Assembly (NCBI GenBank): GCA_910588215.1 | Contig: CAJUQJ010000020.1 | Location: forward strand, 1 to 64,000 | Direction of reading: 5' to 3' | Origin: an uncultured Lachnospiraceae bacterium | Lineage (GTDB): Bacteria; Bacillota; Clostridia; Lachnospirales; Lachnospiraceae | Length of the DNA stretch: 64,000 nt | Shown here: positions 26,550 to 35,765 of the stretch, in pieces | Layout of the letters: every line of letters starts with the position of its first letter | Numbering within the stretch: position 1 is the stretch's first letter | Translations under genes and position numbers: made by a program | The notes under the pieces: generated by a model | Seen by the model: only the letters and a program-made list of their open reading frames with translations | What the model was told of the DNA's origin: nothing | The model's database searches: none

Positions 26550-29500
26550 ATGAAAAAAACAAAAATTTTATCATTTTTGTTGGCCTTTTCTTTGCTGTTC
26601 CACTCGACGGGAATTGAAGCGCTGGCAACGGCAGCGACGGAACCAATCCCTGAAGAGCAGACTGTTGAAGTTTTGGACAACGTATCCACTGAGGAAGAAG
26701 AGGGAACAGAAACGTCTCAGCAACCCATAGAGGAAGATAAGGCAAACGAAGAATCTTCGGAGGAAGTGCAGAATCCGGAGCAGCCTTCTGATTCAGAGCA
26801 AGAAGAGCAGCCTCCGGTAGACAATGAGGAGAGTAAAGAACCTTCGGAAGAAACAGAGGCTCCGGAGATACCTTCAGAAGAAGAGGAGGGCGATATGCAG
26901 GAACCCTCAGAAGGAACGGATGCAGAAGAGCCTGATGTAGACGATGCTTCTGGAGAGGAACCTGACACGGATGATATTTCTTCAGAAGAGCCATCAAATT
27001 CTGAAGAAACCGTATCAGAGAATTCAATATCAGAGAATTCAATATCAGAGAACTCAATTACAGAAGAAGATGATTTTGCCATCTTCCCTGGATTAAGTGA
27101 TAACTATACGTTGTCTTCAGCACAGATGGAGAACAAACGGATATTGTCTGCTCACGTAGGTGATATTGTAAGTTCAAAGTCTATGGATGCTGGGGAATAT
27201 CCGGATGCAGAAGGGATTTATGAACTTGGTGAAGTAGTATATTTGGCAGAAACAGAAGAGGAAGCTATGCAGGTGGCGGATGCCTTTGGTGGTGTGCTGA
27301 AGAGCTATTCCTATGGAGTAGCCGTAATTGGTTTACCTGCAAAGGTTACGGTAGCCAGGGCGATTGCGGCGGCGGCAGATCCAGCTACCAAGTTGCCTGC
27401 GGTATGGCCAAACTATTACAACTATCTTCACAGTGATGAGAATGCGGTAAATGCAGTTGCTGGTCCCAGTGACCCTGAATTTGATACTCAATGGCAACAT
27501 GATTATATAGGTACGAACTATGCTTGGGCAGCAGGTTATAAAGGCCAAGGTGTGAAAGTGGCTGTAATCGACACTGGATTACAGAGAAATCATGAGGATT
27601 TATCTGCAAATGCGGCTGCTGGGAGAAATTTTGTCGATGGCGCAACTGGTACAGAATATGATTTCGATAATCAAACGCACGGATCGCATGTGGCGGGTAT
27701 TATTGCTGCAGATGATAACGGCATAGGCGGTGTAGGAATTGCGCCGGATGCAGAGGTTAGAGGGTATTGTGTATTCCCTGCGGGAGAAAACTCAGGTGCA
27801 AAGACTTCAGATATTATGGCGGCTATCCAGGCGGCAGTTGAGGATGGAAATGATATTATCAATATGAGCCTTGGTGGTCCTATGTATGACTATAATTATG
27901 AGACAGTGACTCAGAAGGCATATGAAAAAGGTGTCGCAATTTTTGCTTCATCAGGTAATGATGATACGGACGGATACAATTTTCCGGCGGCTTTCAGCAG
28001 TACGATTTCAGTAGGTGCTGTGGATCAGAACAGTGCAAAGGCAGCCTTTTCTAATTATGGCAGCACTGTTAAGTTAGCTTTCCCCGGAGTACATATTTAT
28101 TCTACGGTTCCTACTGGTTATGATTATATGAGCGGTACTAGTCAGGCTTCTCCGGCAGCAGCAGGTACGGCAGCGGTAATTCTTTCCGCTAACGAATCCA
28201 TTCGTAGCAAGAGTGGTAAAGCAAAGGTGGATGCGCTTCTTGCAGCGATGAAGTCTTCTACCGTTAAATGCAGCGGCGCTGGCATGGGGGCGGGCACAAC
28301 GTGGCTACCGAGTGTTTTGAAGATTGCTACAGATATGACGGCACCGGATGCTCCGACTATTGCGATCAGCGAGACACCCAAGAGCGGAAGTATTTATACT
28401 GCGGAAAGTATAAATGCAACATTGACAACAAATACTGCTGTAGGTGTAGAAATCTGGTATACAACGAATGGTAAGAATCCTACTTACAAAAACGGTGAAG
28501 TTGCAAATGGTGAAAAGTATATAGAAGGTGTACCGGTTACACTGACCGGTGCAAAGAAGGTCACCATCAAGGCAATCGCGGTGAACCCGGTTACGGGTAA
28601 GGTGAGTAAAGTTGCATCGAAAGTATGTACCTTGGCGCCAATTCCTTCTGGAGTGGAACTGATATCTAAGACAGGGATTTCCAAAGTTGCTCCGGGCAAG
28701 AGTCTTGCTTTAACGGCGACTGTCGTACCGGATTATGCAGTTTCTAAGAAAGTACAATGGGTTGTGGATGAAAAGGCAAAAGCTGCGGGCATTACAGTTT
28801 CAAACGGTACAGTGAAGACGAAGTCCACTACTGCTACGGGAACATACACTGTCACGGCTACGGCAGTGGGAGCGGATGGTACATCCTTTAATGGCGTTTC
28901 AGATAGTTATACGTTTGAGGTGATCGCTAAATCTTCCATTAAGAAGATTGCGTTTATGGATGGGACGGCAAAATTAAAAGCACAGACGTTGAATACAGAT
29001 GAGACACTGGATTTGATGCCGTATCTTGAAGTGACTGGACTTGATGGAAACAAGATTGAGAATGCTGGTGCTGATGTAGTTTGGATCAGCAGTAATAGCA
29101 AGGTAGCCAAGGTCGTGAATGGTCTCGTTACCGCGGTCGGCCCTGGTAAAGCTGTAATTAAAGCGGTTTCTAACGATGGTTTTAATAAGAGTGCATCTTG
29201 CAATGTGACAGTAACTCAACCTGTCACAGGGATTATATTGAATGGTCCTCAGAAAGTGGCTGTTGGAAAAGCGATTACGCTTAAGGCGACCATTGTACCG
29301 TCAAATGCTACTAACAAAAGGCTCACTTGGGAAGTGGTGGAAGGGAATAATGTAACCGTATCAAACGGTAAGGTTACTGCGAAACCAGGTGCGTCGGGAA
29401 CTTGTACTGTAAAAGCTAAGTCTCCTGATGGTAAAGTTTCTTCCGATCCTTACACTGTTACGATCATATCGGGAAAGATTACAGGGATTAAGCTTTCTGA

Positions 29501-30407
29501 GAAGAACATGGTACTCTTTAGCAAAAAGGCAGCTTCTGGGACTCCTACAACAGGAACTCTGCAGGCTACCATAGAAGGGGAATCCGGTTCGGATAAGAGC
29601 CTGATCACATGGACGAGTAGTGCTCCTTCTGTAGCGGATGTGGATGATAATGGTAACATTACAGCCAAGAAGGCAGGAAAAACAGTTATAACTTGTGCAT
29701 CAACTGATGGCAGCAACAAAAAGGCGACTTGCACAGTCAATGTTACTGTTCCAATGTCAAAATTAGTTATAGGGACTACAGACAGTTATGGAGATTACTT
29801 TGAGGACTTAGGGAACGGCGTTGCTGGTTATGGCGGTTATGTAGCTCAGGGTAAGAGTATAAAAATGTCTGCCAAGTATAGCAGTAACTATGGTGTACCT
29901 TCTAATAAAAAGGTGACTTGGTCTTCAAGTAATCCTGACGTGGTGTCAGTTGATAAAAACGGGAAAGTAACGGCAGATAAACAAGCAGCAATAGGTTCAA
30001 GTGCCATTATTACAGCGACAGCGGCAGACGGCAGCGGAGTAGTTTCTAATGAATATCTATTTTTGGTTACGCCGTTATACAAAAAGATTTCCGTGGATAA
30101 TCTGTATGTGACTGCGGAGACAGATGAGGGTATACCGAGACGCCCCATTTATTATACTGCTACTGTATCAGGAGGTAAAAATCCTGGACTTTCCAAAGTA
30201 TATTATGAACCGCTGGGGACGTATATCCTCGGACCGATTCCTGGTAAGGTTACCACGGATAAGCCGTCAAGTTCCCAAACCTTGTCTACTAGTGATTTAC
30301 AGAAAATGACCGTTACAGTTAAGCTTAGAGACGGTTCAGGCTTGAAGGCGAAAAGAACGATTTATGCGGCACGATTTAAGGACGGAAAAGTTAGTTATTT
30401 TGATTAA
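26550..30407 (+). CDS. Secreted subtilisin-like (S8) serine protease 2 with BIG2-like repeats
   Basis: A 1,285-residue paralogue of protease 1. The signal peptide (MKKTKILSFLLAFSLLFHST) is followed by a Glu/Pro/Ser-rich spacer with a triple SENSI repeat, then a propeptide (ETEEEAMQVADAFGGVLKSY to LPAVWPNYYNYL). The S8 catalytic set is Asp341 (VIDTGLQ), His377 (THGSHVAG), Asn470 (SSGNDDT) and Ser531 (GTSQASP). A chitobiase-like module (IWYTTNGKNPTYKNG) and several BIG2-like Ig repeats complete it. The oxyanion and serine motifs differ from paralogues 1 and 3 (GTSQASP against GTSMSCP/GTSMACP), so specificity may differ. GGGGAAG precedes the ATG. Base composition is more AT-rich than protease 1. 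Confidence 0.9.
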   Translation: MKKTKILSFLLAFSLLFHSTGIEALATAATEPIPEEQTVEVLDNVSTEEEEGTETSQQPIEEDKANEESSEEVQNPEQPSDSEQEEQPPVDNEESKEPSEETEAPEIPSEEEEGDMQEPSEGTDAEEPDVDDASGEEPDTDDISSEEPSNSEETVSENSISENSISENSITEEDDFAIFPGLSDNYTLSSAQMENKRILSAHVGDIVSSKSMDAGEYPDAEGIYELGEVVYLAETEEEAMQVADAFGGVLKSYSYGVAVIGLPAKVTVARAIAAAADPATKLPAVWPNYYNYLHSDENAVNAVAGPSDPEFDTQWQHDYIGTNYAWAAGYKGQGVKVAVIDTGLQRNHEDLSANAAAGRNFVDGATGTEYDFDNQTHGSHVAGIIAADDNGIGGVGIAPDAEVRGYCVFPAGENSGAKTSDIMAAIQAAVEDGNDIINMSLGGPMYDYNYETVTQKAYEKGVAIFASSGNDDTDGYNFPAAFSSTISVGAVDQNSAKAAFSNYGSTVKLAFPGVHIYSTVPTGYDYMSGTSQASPAAAGTAAVILSANESIRSKSGKAKVDALLAAMKSSTVKCSGAGMGAGTTWLPSVLKIATDMTAPDAPTIAISETPKSGSIYTAESINATLTTNTAVGVEIWYTTNGKNPTYKNGEVANGEKYIEGVPVTLTGAKKVTIKAIAVNPVTGKVSKVASKVCTLAPIPSGVELISKTGISKVAPGKSLALTATVVPDYAVSKKVQWVVDEKAKAAGITVSNGTVKTKSTTATGTYTVTATAVGADGTSFNGVSDSYTFEVIAKSSIKKIAFMDGTAKLKAQTLNTDETLDLMPYLEVTGLDGNKIENAGADVVWISSNSKVAKVVNGLVTAVGPGKAVIKAVSNDGFNKSASCNVTVTQPVTGIILNGPQKVAVGKAITLKATIVPSNATNKRLTWEVVEGNNVTVSNGKVTAKPGASGTCTVKAKSPDGKVSSDPYTVTIISGKITGIKLSEKNMVLFSKKAASGTPTTGTLQATIEGESGSDKSLITWTSSAPSVADVDDNGNITAKKAGKTVITCASTDGSNKKATCTVNVTVPMSKLVIGTTDSYGDYFEDLGNGVAGYGGYVAQGKSIKMSAKYSSNYGVPSNKKVTWSSSNPDVVSVDKNGKVTADKQAAIGSSAIITATAADGSGVVSNEYLFLVTPLYKKISVDNLYVTAETDEGIPRRPIYYTATVSGGKNPGLSKVYYEPLGTYILGPIPGKVTTDKPSSSQTLSTSDLQKMTVTVKLRDGSGLKAKRTIYAARFKDGKVSYFD

Positions 30408-30999
30408 TGAATAAAATAACTGATTTTAGTCGCTCCTTAAGAAAATATAGTATAATTAACGTTTTATTGTCATGAGAAAAGTGACGTAAGTAAATAAGCG
30501 ATAACACAGAGGCCGGGTGATGTTGATGAGACATTGCCCGACTTTGTGTTTTTGCTAATATTGGATATTTGCTGATGCATATTAGTTGGAAAAGGTGAAT
30601 TTGTGTTATCGCGTGTTTCGATACCTCGATTAGGAGATGCTTCACATAGTGATAGAATAACAATATATTAGGCCTTTTAAAAGTGATATGGATAGTGCGG
30701 ACAAAATCGTATTAGTTAGAATGTTTAACATTGAGCACATCTTGCAATGAAATAAAGAGTGTGTTACGATTGTTTAAAGCAAAGAACATGTCTGGGATTC
30801 TTACAGTATCTTATCGGATTTTATACTTTTTGAGAGCGAAATCCGAATCCAAACAGAGTTATCTTGGCCGGAACTCCTTGCTTACAACTAAATAACTGCA
30901 GGGAGGAGTAGTAGAGTGTGAGAGACGACACAGGTTTTCTTTGCTATAGACTAATGTTACATATACCGGAAAAGCCAGTTTGCAAAAGGAAATTTTGCT
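30408..30999 (+). other. Intergenic region between proteases 2 and 3
   Basis: About 590 bases without a convincing gene. A TATAAT at 30451-30456 precedes a structured segment (30498-30612) whose arms can pair in two ways. The remainder, 30613-30999, is AT-rich with no hairpin or open frame I would support; the ribosome site AAAGGAAAT for the next gene is at its end. Confidence 0.5.
30498..30612 (+). promoter_or_regulatory. Alternative-hairpin segment, terminator-like
   Basis: GCGATAACACA (30498-30508) is exactly complementary to TGTGTTATCGC (30602-30612). The same ACACA arm can instead pair with TGTGTT at 30545-30550 beyond an inner stem (GCCGGGTGATGT/ACATTGCCCG), forming a terminator followed by TTTTT. 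The two folds exclude each other, as in attenuators. It could also simply end the protease 2 transcript. Confidence 0.5.
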
Positions 31000-31377
31000 A
31001 TGAAAAAGAAAATGCTTACAGCGGCGGTCATATTTATAACATTATTTTTATTTATAACGGCAGGATGGTATCTTATGTATATCTATTTGGGATGGGGAGC
31101 TATGCCGCCGTTCATGAAGGTCAGAAGGGTGGAACAAGATCCGATCAATGAATTTATGGCGGAAGATGCATCGCTGATGGCAGTGGTGGAGTCGGAAGAG
31201 GAAGCTATGGAAATCGCCGAGAAGTATATGATTGAGTTTGTATCTTTTCAGAATAGAATGGCTTTATTTCAAACGGAAGAAGATCCATATGCAGTGATCC
31301 GCAGGGGAGAAGAGAATGATTATCCACCCTTGTCGGTCAATTATGTCAGGACAATAGACGGTGTAATAGAAGAATGA
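31000..31377 (+). CDS. Small membrane-anchored protein with subtilisin-propeptide-like domain
   Basis: A 125-residue protein with a single N-terminal hydrophobic helix (MLTAAVIFITLFLFITAGWY) without a lipobox, so it is probably anchored by an uncleaved helix with its C-terminus outside. The outer part (VVESEEEAMEIAEKYMIEFV ... ENDYPPLSVNYVRT) has the same arrangement as the lipoprotein at 26089 and the propeptides of the three subtilisins. ATG at 31000 follows AAAGGAAAT. It lies 86 bases upstream of protease 3 on the same strand. Predicted to be a tethered folding helper or inhibitor; no I9 protein with this anchor is known to me, so treat function as hypothesis. Confidence 0.7.
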   Translation: MKKKMLTAAVIFITLFLFITAGWYLMYIYLGWGAMPPFMKVRRVEQDPINEFMAEDASLMAVVESEEEAMEIAEKYMIEFVSFQNRMALFQTEEDPYAVIRRGEENDYPPLSVNYVRTIDGVIEE

Positions 31378-31463
31378 TTCGTTAAATAGAAATAGTGGAT
31401 TCAGACTGTCCGACGGGTATAATCGGGTTGATCCTGATGACAGACACGGGAGATTTGGCAAAA

Positions 31464-34400
31464 ATGTCAGGAGGAAAAAACAGTAAAGTAAGCAGAACAG
31501 GTATGGCGGTATTACTCGCAATATTGATAGTTGTAGGACATTTCAATATGGTGTTGCCTGTCTATGCAGAAGACTTGGGCAAAGTTAAAAGCAGCAGTCA
31601 GTACGGAGAAAATACGTTGCCAGAAGAGGACAGGGGAGAGAGCAATGTAGGAGATGACAGTTCTATAGAAGAAAATATCAATGAAGAAAGCGACGGAGAA
31701 AGTGCAGAGAGTACAGAAAAACCAGGAGTAGAGGATACTGAGGGAGATAGTGTCAGTGAAAACGCTACTGAGGAAGAGAATACGGATAAAGAAAGTGGAG
31801 AAGAAAACACGGAAGCGTTAGGGGAACCACAAGGTGAAGAGGCCGAGAAAGAAAGCGATGAGGAATCGGAAAACACCGAAGCCGAGGATGCCGGGGAAGA
31901 CAGCATCATAGAAGACGCCGCCGAAAATGATACGGACAAAGAAAGTGGTGAAGGAAGCATTGAAGAAGAGGAAAGTATTGAAGATAAGAGCGAACTCGCT
32001 TTTTCTGAAATGCCTGATTCTTATTGTCTTTCCAGAGAGCAGCAGGAGGAAAAGTCTCTTTTATCGGAAAATATAAGTGATATAGAGGAGAAGGATGAGG
32101 GGATTAGATATGTCGAAAGACAGATCATGACCATGGCCGACTCACCGGAGGAGGCCGAGATGATTGCGGAAGCATATCGCGCATCGATTGTAAGTTTTGT
32201 GGATGGACTGCTTGTGATGGCTCTGGAAGATGAAGAGGTATCGGTATGCGATGCACTGCGGGCGGCGGCTTCTGCCAGAACGACATTGCCTGCAGTATGG
32301 CCAAATTATTATCGGTATGCTTACGGGGAGGCTTCAGAAGTCTACGCGGATGCGCTTTCTGTATACAATGATCCTAATCTTGTGGCAGATAGTGATCAAT
32401 ACCAATGGCAGCATGTGGCAGTGGGCTCACCGTATGCGTGGCAGCAGGGCTATACAGGCGATGGGATTAAGGTGGCTGTTATAGACAGCGGGATATCTCC
32501 GCATGCTGATCTGGTCATCAGGGATAATTCCGACAAATCTAACTCGGGTTCTGCGGAGGACGGTTTGGGACATGGGACACATGTGGCTGGTATTATAGGG
32601 GCGTTGGCCGATAATGGAATCGGGGGTGCAGGAATTGCGCCGGACTGTGAACTGTACAATATCAGAGTCCTGATGAGTAACGGGTCCGGAACCGATGATA
32701 TGATCTGGCATGGAATGAACCAGGCTATTGAATGGGATGTAGACATCGTGAATATGAGTTTGGGTGGCCCGGGATATAACGGATTGCTTCAGGACAAGGC
32801 GACCGAAGCATATGAGAAGGGGATCGCCCTGTTTGTGGCGGCCGGTAACGATGGCGTATCCTGCATTAATTATCCGGCTTGCCTGGACAACGTAATCTGT
32901 GTGGCGGCCACGGATACGAACAGTGGGAGAGCCGAATTTTCCACCTATGGCGCATGGGTGGATCTTAGTGCTCCGGGAGTCAATATCTGGTCTACATACA
33001 GGAACGGAGGATATAAGGCAGAGAGTGGCACCTCGATGGCCTGCCCGATTGTTGCGGGAGAAGCGGCTCTTCTTCTGAGTTCGCATGCTTCATTAAAATC
33101 GGTAGAGAAGGGATCATGGCGTGTCGATCAGTTGGAAGAGCTGATGAAAAGCAACAGTACCAAGGTTTCGGGATCCGGTATGGGAACCGGGATTACGAGT
33201 TTGAGCAAGGCGTTCAACCTGTCAACAATGGCTGTGAAGCCGCAGACTCCCATGATCACGATCTTTCCGGATGAGGAGGAGCAGAGAGCGCAGGTAGTGA
33301 TCACGTCGCAGGCAGGATTGAAGATATACTATACGCTAAACGGTAAGAATCCTTCTTTTAAAAATGGAGAACCGGCTGTCGCATCGGGAACGATGCTCTA
33401 TGATTTTGATGAGAACAGGTCTCTATTGATTGACGATAGTGCCAGGATAACGGTCAAGGCGATAACGGTAAATGAAAGCGGTGCTTCCAGTGCGGTGAAA
33501 ACTGCAAGTTATACATTGAAACCATATGTAACTGATATTACAGTTTCCGGAGTACAGAGGATACTCCAGGGTAAAAGTGTTCAACTTTCGGCAGCAGTAG
33601 TGCCGGTCTATGCTGACAACAAAAGGGTAAACTGGGCATTACAAAAGAAGGATGGAACACCGATCGATGCAAAGCTGGCCAGCACATTGGGTATTAGGAT
33701 TTCGGGAAGCGGTAAGGTGACAGCGGCGGGAGATGCAAAGACAGGCAGTTATCTGGTGACGGTGACAGCGCAGGATGATGGGAAGAAGCAGGTTCACTAT
33801 GAGATAGAGATAATTGATAAGTATAGAGTGAAATCTGTGAATTTCAGCAAAAGAAGTCTGTCGCTTGTACGTCCGAAAGAAACAACGTGTAATCTGGCAC
33901 AGTTTCTGGAAATGGAGGCGGTGAGCGAAGGGATTGAACTGTCAGCAACTGATTTCAAATGGACAAGCAGTGACCATAAGATCGCATCGGTTGATCAGAT
34001 GGGTGTGGTGACCACCTATAAAGCGGGGAAAGTGACGATCAAAGCAGTGGCGGATGATTCCAGTGGTCGGAGAGCTTCCTGCACGTTAAAGGTCACACAG
34101 CTTGCGCAAACAATCAATATAACCTGTCCATCTATTGCTGGCGATGATCAGGAAATACCTGCTTTGGCTGTGGGCAGAAGCGCTGCTTTCAAGGCGGAGG
34201 TTACACCATCTTTTACTACGAACAAAAGGGTGACATGGGAGCTTTATAAAGACGGAGTGAAGATAGATTCCAGGGAAGATGCAGATTTTGCACGTAGAAT
34301 AGGTGTAAGTATAAGCTCGGGTGGTAGGGTGACCGCATCGAAGAATGCGCAGGCAGGCATCTATACTGTCAGAGCAGCTGCCAAGGATCAGAGTGGTACA

Positions 34401-35363
34401 GTTTCTGATGCGCTGACCGTTGCAGTAACAGACGGTAGGATCAATAAGCTCACTTTTGCGGATAAGGCGGATGCTAAAGTTTCTATTTTCCGTAAAAAGT
34501 CTGTCAGTACGACACCGACGGAGAAGAAGATCATAATTGAGATTGGTACAGAAGGTGTGGCGGATTTGAATGCTATAAAGGTGACAAACAGCAATCCGGG
34601 CATCGCTATGGTGAACTACAGTAGAGAGGATAAATATATTACGCTGACTGTCGTGGCTACCGGCAAAGCAACGGGCAAGACTAAAATTACGGTCAGTTCG
34701 ACTGATGGTTCGGGTAAGAAAGTGAACTGTAATGTAACTGTCAAAAATCCGGTATCCAAAATTCACATTGCATCGAATACGATCACTTCGCGGGCCTATA
34801 AAGTAAATATGTGTATTGTGAGGGGCAAGAGCATCCAGCTGAAAGCTACGATGGAAAGTGAGTATGGTACTCTTTCTGATAAAAGGGTAGCCTGGAGCAT
34901 CAATGCACCGTCGGGAAGCGGTGTGAAGATCAGTAGTTCCGGCAAAGTAACCGCTTCGTCGAAGGCAAAGAGTGGACAGACTTATACGGTCACTGCCAAG
35001 GCCAGAGATGGAAGTGGCGTGTCAGCCAGTTATGTTGTGAAGGTGGTGAACAAGGCTACCTATATCAGTGTTAGAGGATTAGACAGTGGCGGACGCACGA
35101 TCAATGAATTCCCACAATATCCGGATGTAAACGGGATTCAACAGTTTTCACAGCACAGGATCTATTCGGATATCGCAGGCGGATATGTGCAGGCATCCAC
35201 ATCTAATAAGAAGGTGATAGAGGTGACGACGGCACAAGGGTATTTACTGCTGACGCCGCGCAAAGCCGGGACGGCGACGATCACGCTTAAGGCTACTGAT
35301 GGAAGTGGTGTAAAGGTCAGGTACAGAATTCGCGTGACGGATGCAATATATGATTCCAAATAG
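31464..35363 (+). CDS. Secreted subtilisin-like (S8) serine protease 3 with BIG2-like repeats
   Basis: A 1,299-residue paralogue of proteases 1 and 2. The signal peptide (SKVSRTGMAVLLAILIVVGH to VYA) is followed by a very acidic spacer with ENTEKES-type repeats, then a propeptide (ADSPEEAEMIAEAYRASIVS to LPAVWPNYYRYAYG). The catalytic residues are Asp341 (VIDSGIS), His370 (GHGTHVAG), Asn462 (AAGNDGV) and Ser524 (GTSMACP). A chitobiase-like module (IYYTLNGKNPSFKNG) and BIG2-like repeats follow. The start is ATG 31464, which gives a normal signal peptide with GGGAGA ten bases upstream; a GTG at 31395 would add 23 unlikely residues. It is the third of the tandem set and pairs with the small membrane protein at 31000. 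Confidence 0.9.
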   Translation: MSGGKNSKVSRTGMAVLLAILIVVGHFNMVLPVYAEDLGKVKSSSQYGENTLPEEDRGESNVGDDSSIEENINEESDGESAESTEKPGVEDTEGDSVSENATEEENTDKESGEENTEALGEPQGEEAEKESDEESENTEAEDAGEDSIIEDAAENDTDKESGEGSIEEEESIEDKSELAFSEMPDSYCLSREQQEEKSLLSENISDIEEKDEGIRYVERQIMTMADSPEEAEMIAEAYRASIVSFVDGLLVMALEDEEVSVCDALRAAASARTTLPAVWPNYYRYAYGEASEVYADALSVYNDPNLVADSDQYQWQHVAVGSPYAWQQGYTGDGIKVAVIDSGISPHADLVIRDNSDKSNSGSAEDGLGHGTHVAGIIGALADNGIGGAGIAPDCELYNIRVLMSNGSGTDDMIWHGMNQAIEWDVDIVNMSLGGPGYNGLLQDKATEAYEKGIALFVAAGNDGVSCINYPACLDNVICVAATDTNSGRAEFSTYGAWVDLSAPGVNIWSTYRNGGYKAESGTSMACPIVAGEAALLLSSHASLKSVEKGSWRVDQLEELMKSNSTKVSGSGMGTGITSLSKAFNLSTMAVKPQTPMITIFPDEEEQRAQVVITSQAGLKIYYTLNGKNPSFKNGEPAVASGTMLYDFDENRSLLIDDSARITVKAITVNESGASSAVKTASYTLKPYVTDITVSGVQRILQGKSVQLSAAVVPVYADNKRVNWALQKKDGTPIDAKLASTLGIRISGSGKVTAAGDAKTGSYLVTVTAQDDGKKQVHYEIEIIDKYRVKSVNFSKRSLSLVRPKETTCNLAQFLEMEAVSEGIELSATDFKWTSSDHKIASVDQMGVVTTYKAGKVTIKAVADDSSGRRASCTLKVTQLAQTINITCPSIAGDDQEIPALAVGRSAAFKAEVTPSFTTNKRVTWELYKDGVKIDSREDADFARRIGVSISSGGRVTASKNAQAGIYTVRAAAKDQSGTVSDALTVAVTDGRINKLTFADKADAKVSIFRKKSVSTTPTEKKIIIEIGTEGVADLNAIKVTNSNPGIAMVNYSREDKYITLTVVATGKATGKTKITVSSTDGSGKKVNCNVTVKNPVSKIHIASNTITSRAYKVNMCIVRGKSIQLKATMESEYGTLSDKRVAWSINAPSGSGVKISSSGKVTASSKAKSGQTYTVTAKARDGSGVSASYVVKVVNKATYISVRGLDSGGRTINEFPQYPDVNGIQQFSQHRIYSDIAGGYVQASTSNKKVIEVTTAQGYLLLTPRKAGTATITLKATDGSGVKVRYRIRVTDAIYDSK

Positions 35364-35418
35364 TAAAGTGGCAATTCTTTACTTTTTCCTAAATCTGGAC
35401 AGGATTGTGAATGAAGTG

Positions 35419-35640
35419 ATGCAGACAGAGGAATGGGAGGCTGTGAAGATGAATATTTTAGAGATTGGAATGGCCCAAGGAATGGAAACTGGCTTTCAAA
35501 AGGGGATTCAAAGAGGCGAAGACCGCCTGGCGCAGCTCTTAAAACTGTTAAAGAGTGCCGGAAGAAATGAGGACGCGGACCGGGTTGTTTTTGATGAAGA
35601 ATATCGGAAACAGTTGTATCAGGAGTTTGAATTCTTATAA
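35419..35640 (+). pseudogene. C-terminal remnant of an Rpn/PD-(D/E)XK transposase-like protein
   Basis: A 73-residue frame (MQTEEWEAVKMNILEIGMAQ ... DEEYRKQLYQEFEFL). Its GMAQGMETGFQKGIQRG stretch followed by a short helical tail resembles the C-terminus of Rpn-family recombination-promoting nucleases, usually ~300 residues. The catalytic nuclease domain is absent, and protease 3 ends just upstream, so it is probably a deletion remnant of a mobile gene. It has no good ribosome site. Confidence 0.5.
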
Positions 35641-35665
35641 TTTCCTTAGTTTTACAAAATCTGAG

Positions 35666-35694
35666 TGTACAGCTTTCCATTTTTCGGCTATAAT
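35666..35694 (+). promoter_or_regulatory. Promoter of the DUF3048 lipoprotein gene
   Basis: TGTACA at 35666-35671, a 17-base spacer and perfect TATAAT at 35689-35694, ~70 bases before the start codon. Confidence 0.65.
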
Positions 35695-35765
35695 AAAAAT
35701 GTTTTTTGACCGCATACTATAAAAACGACATAACCAAAGAAGGGGAATGTGGAAAAGAGGTAAAG

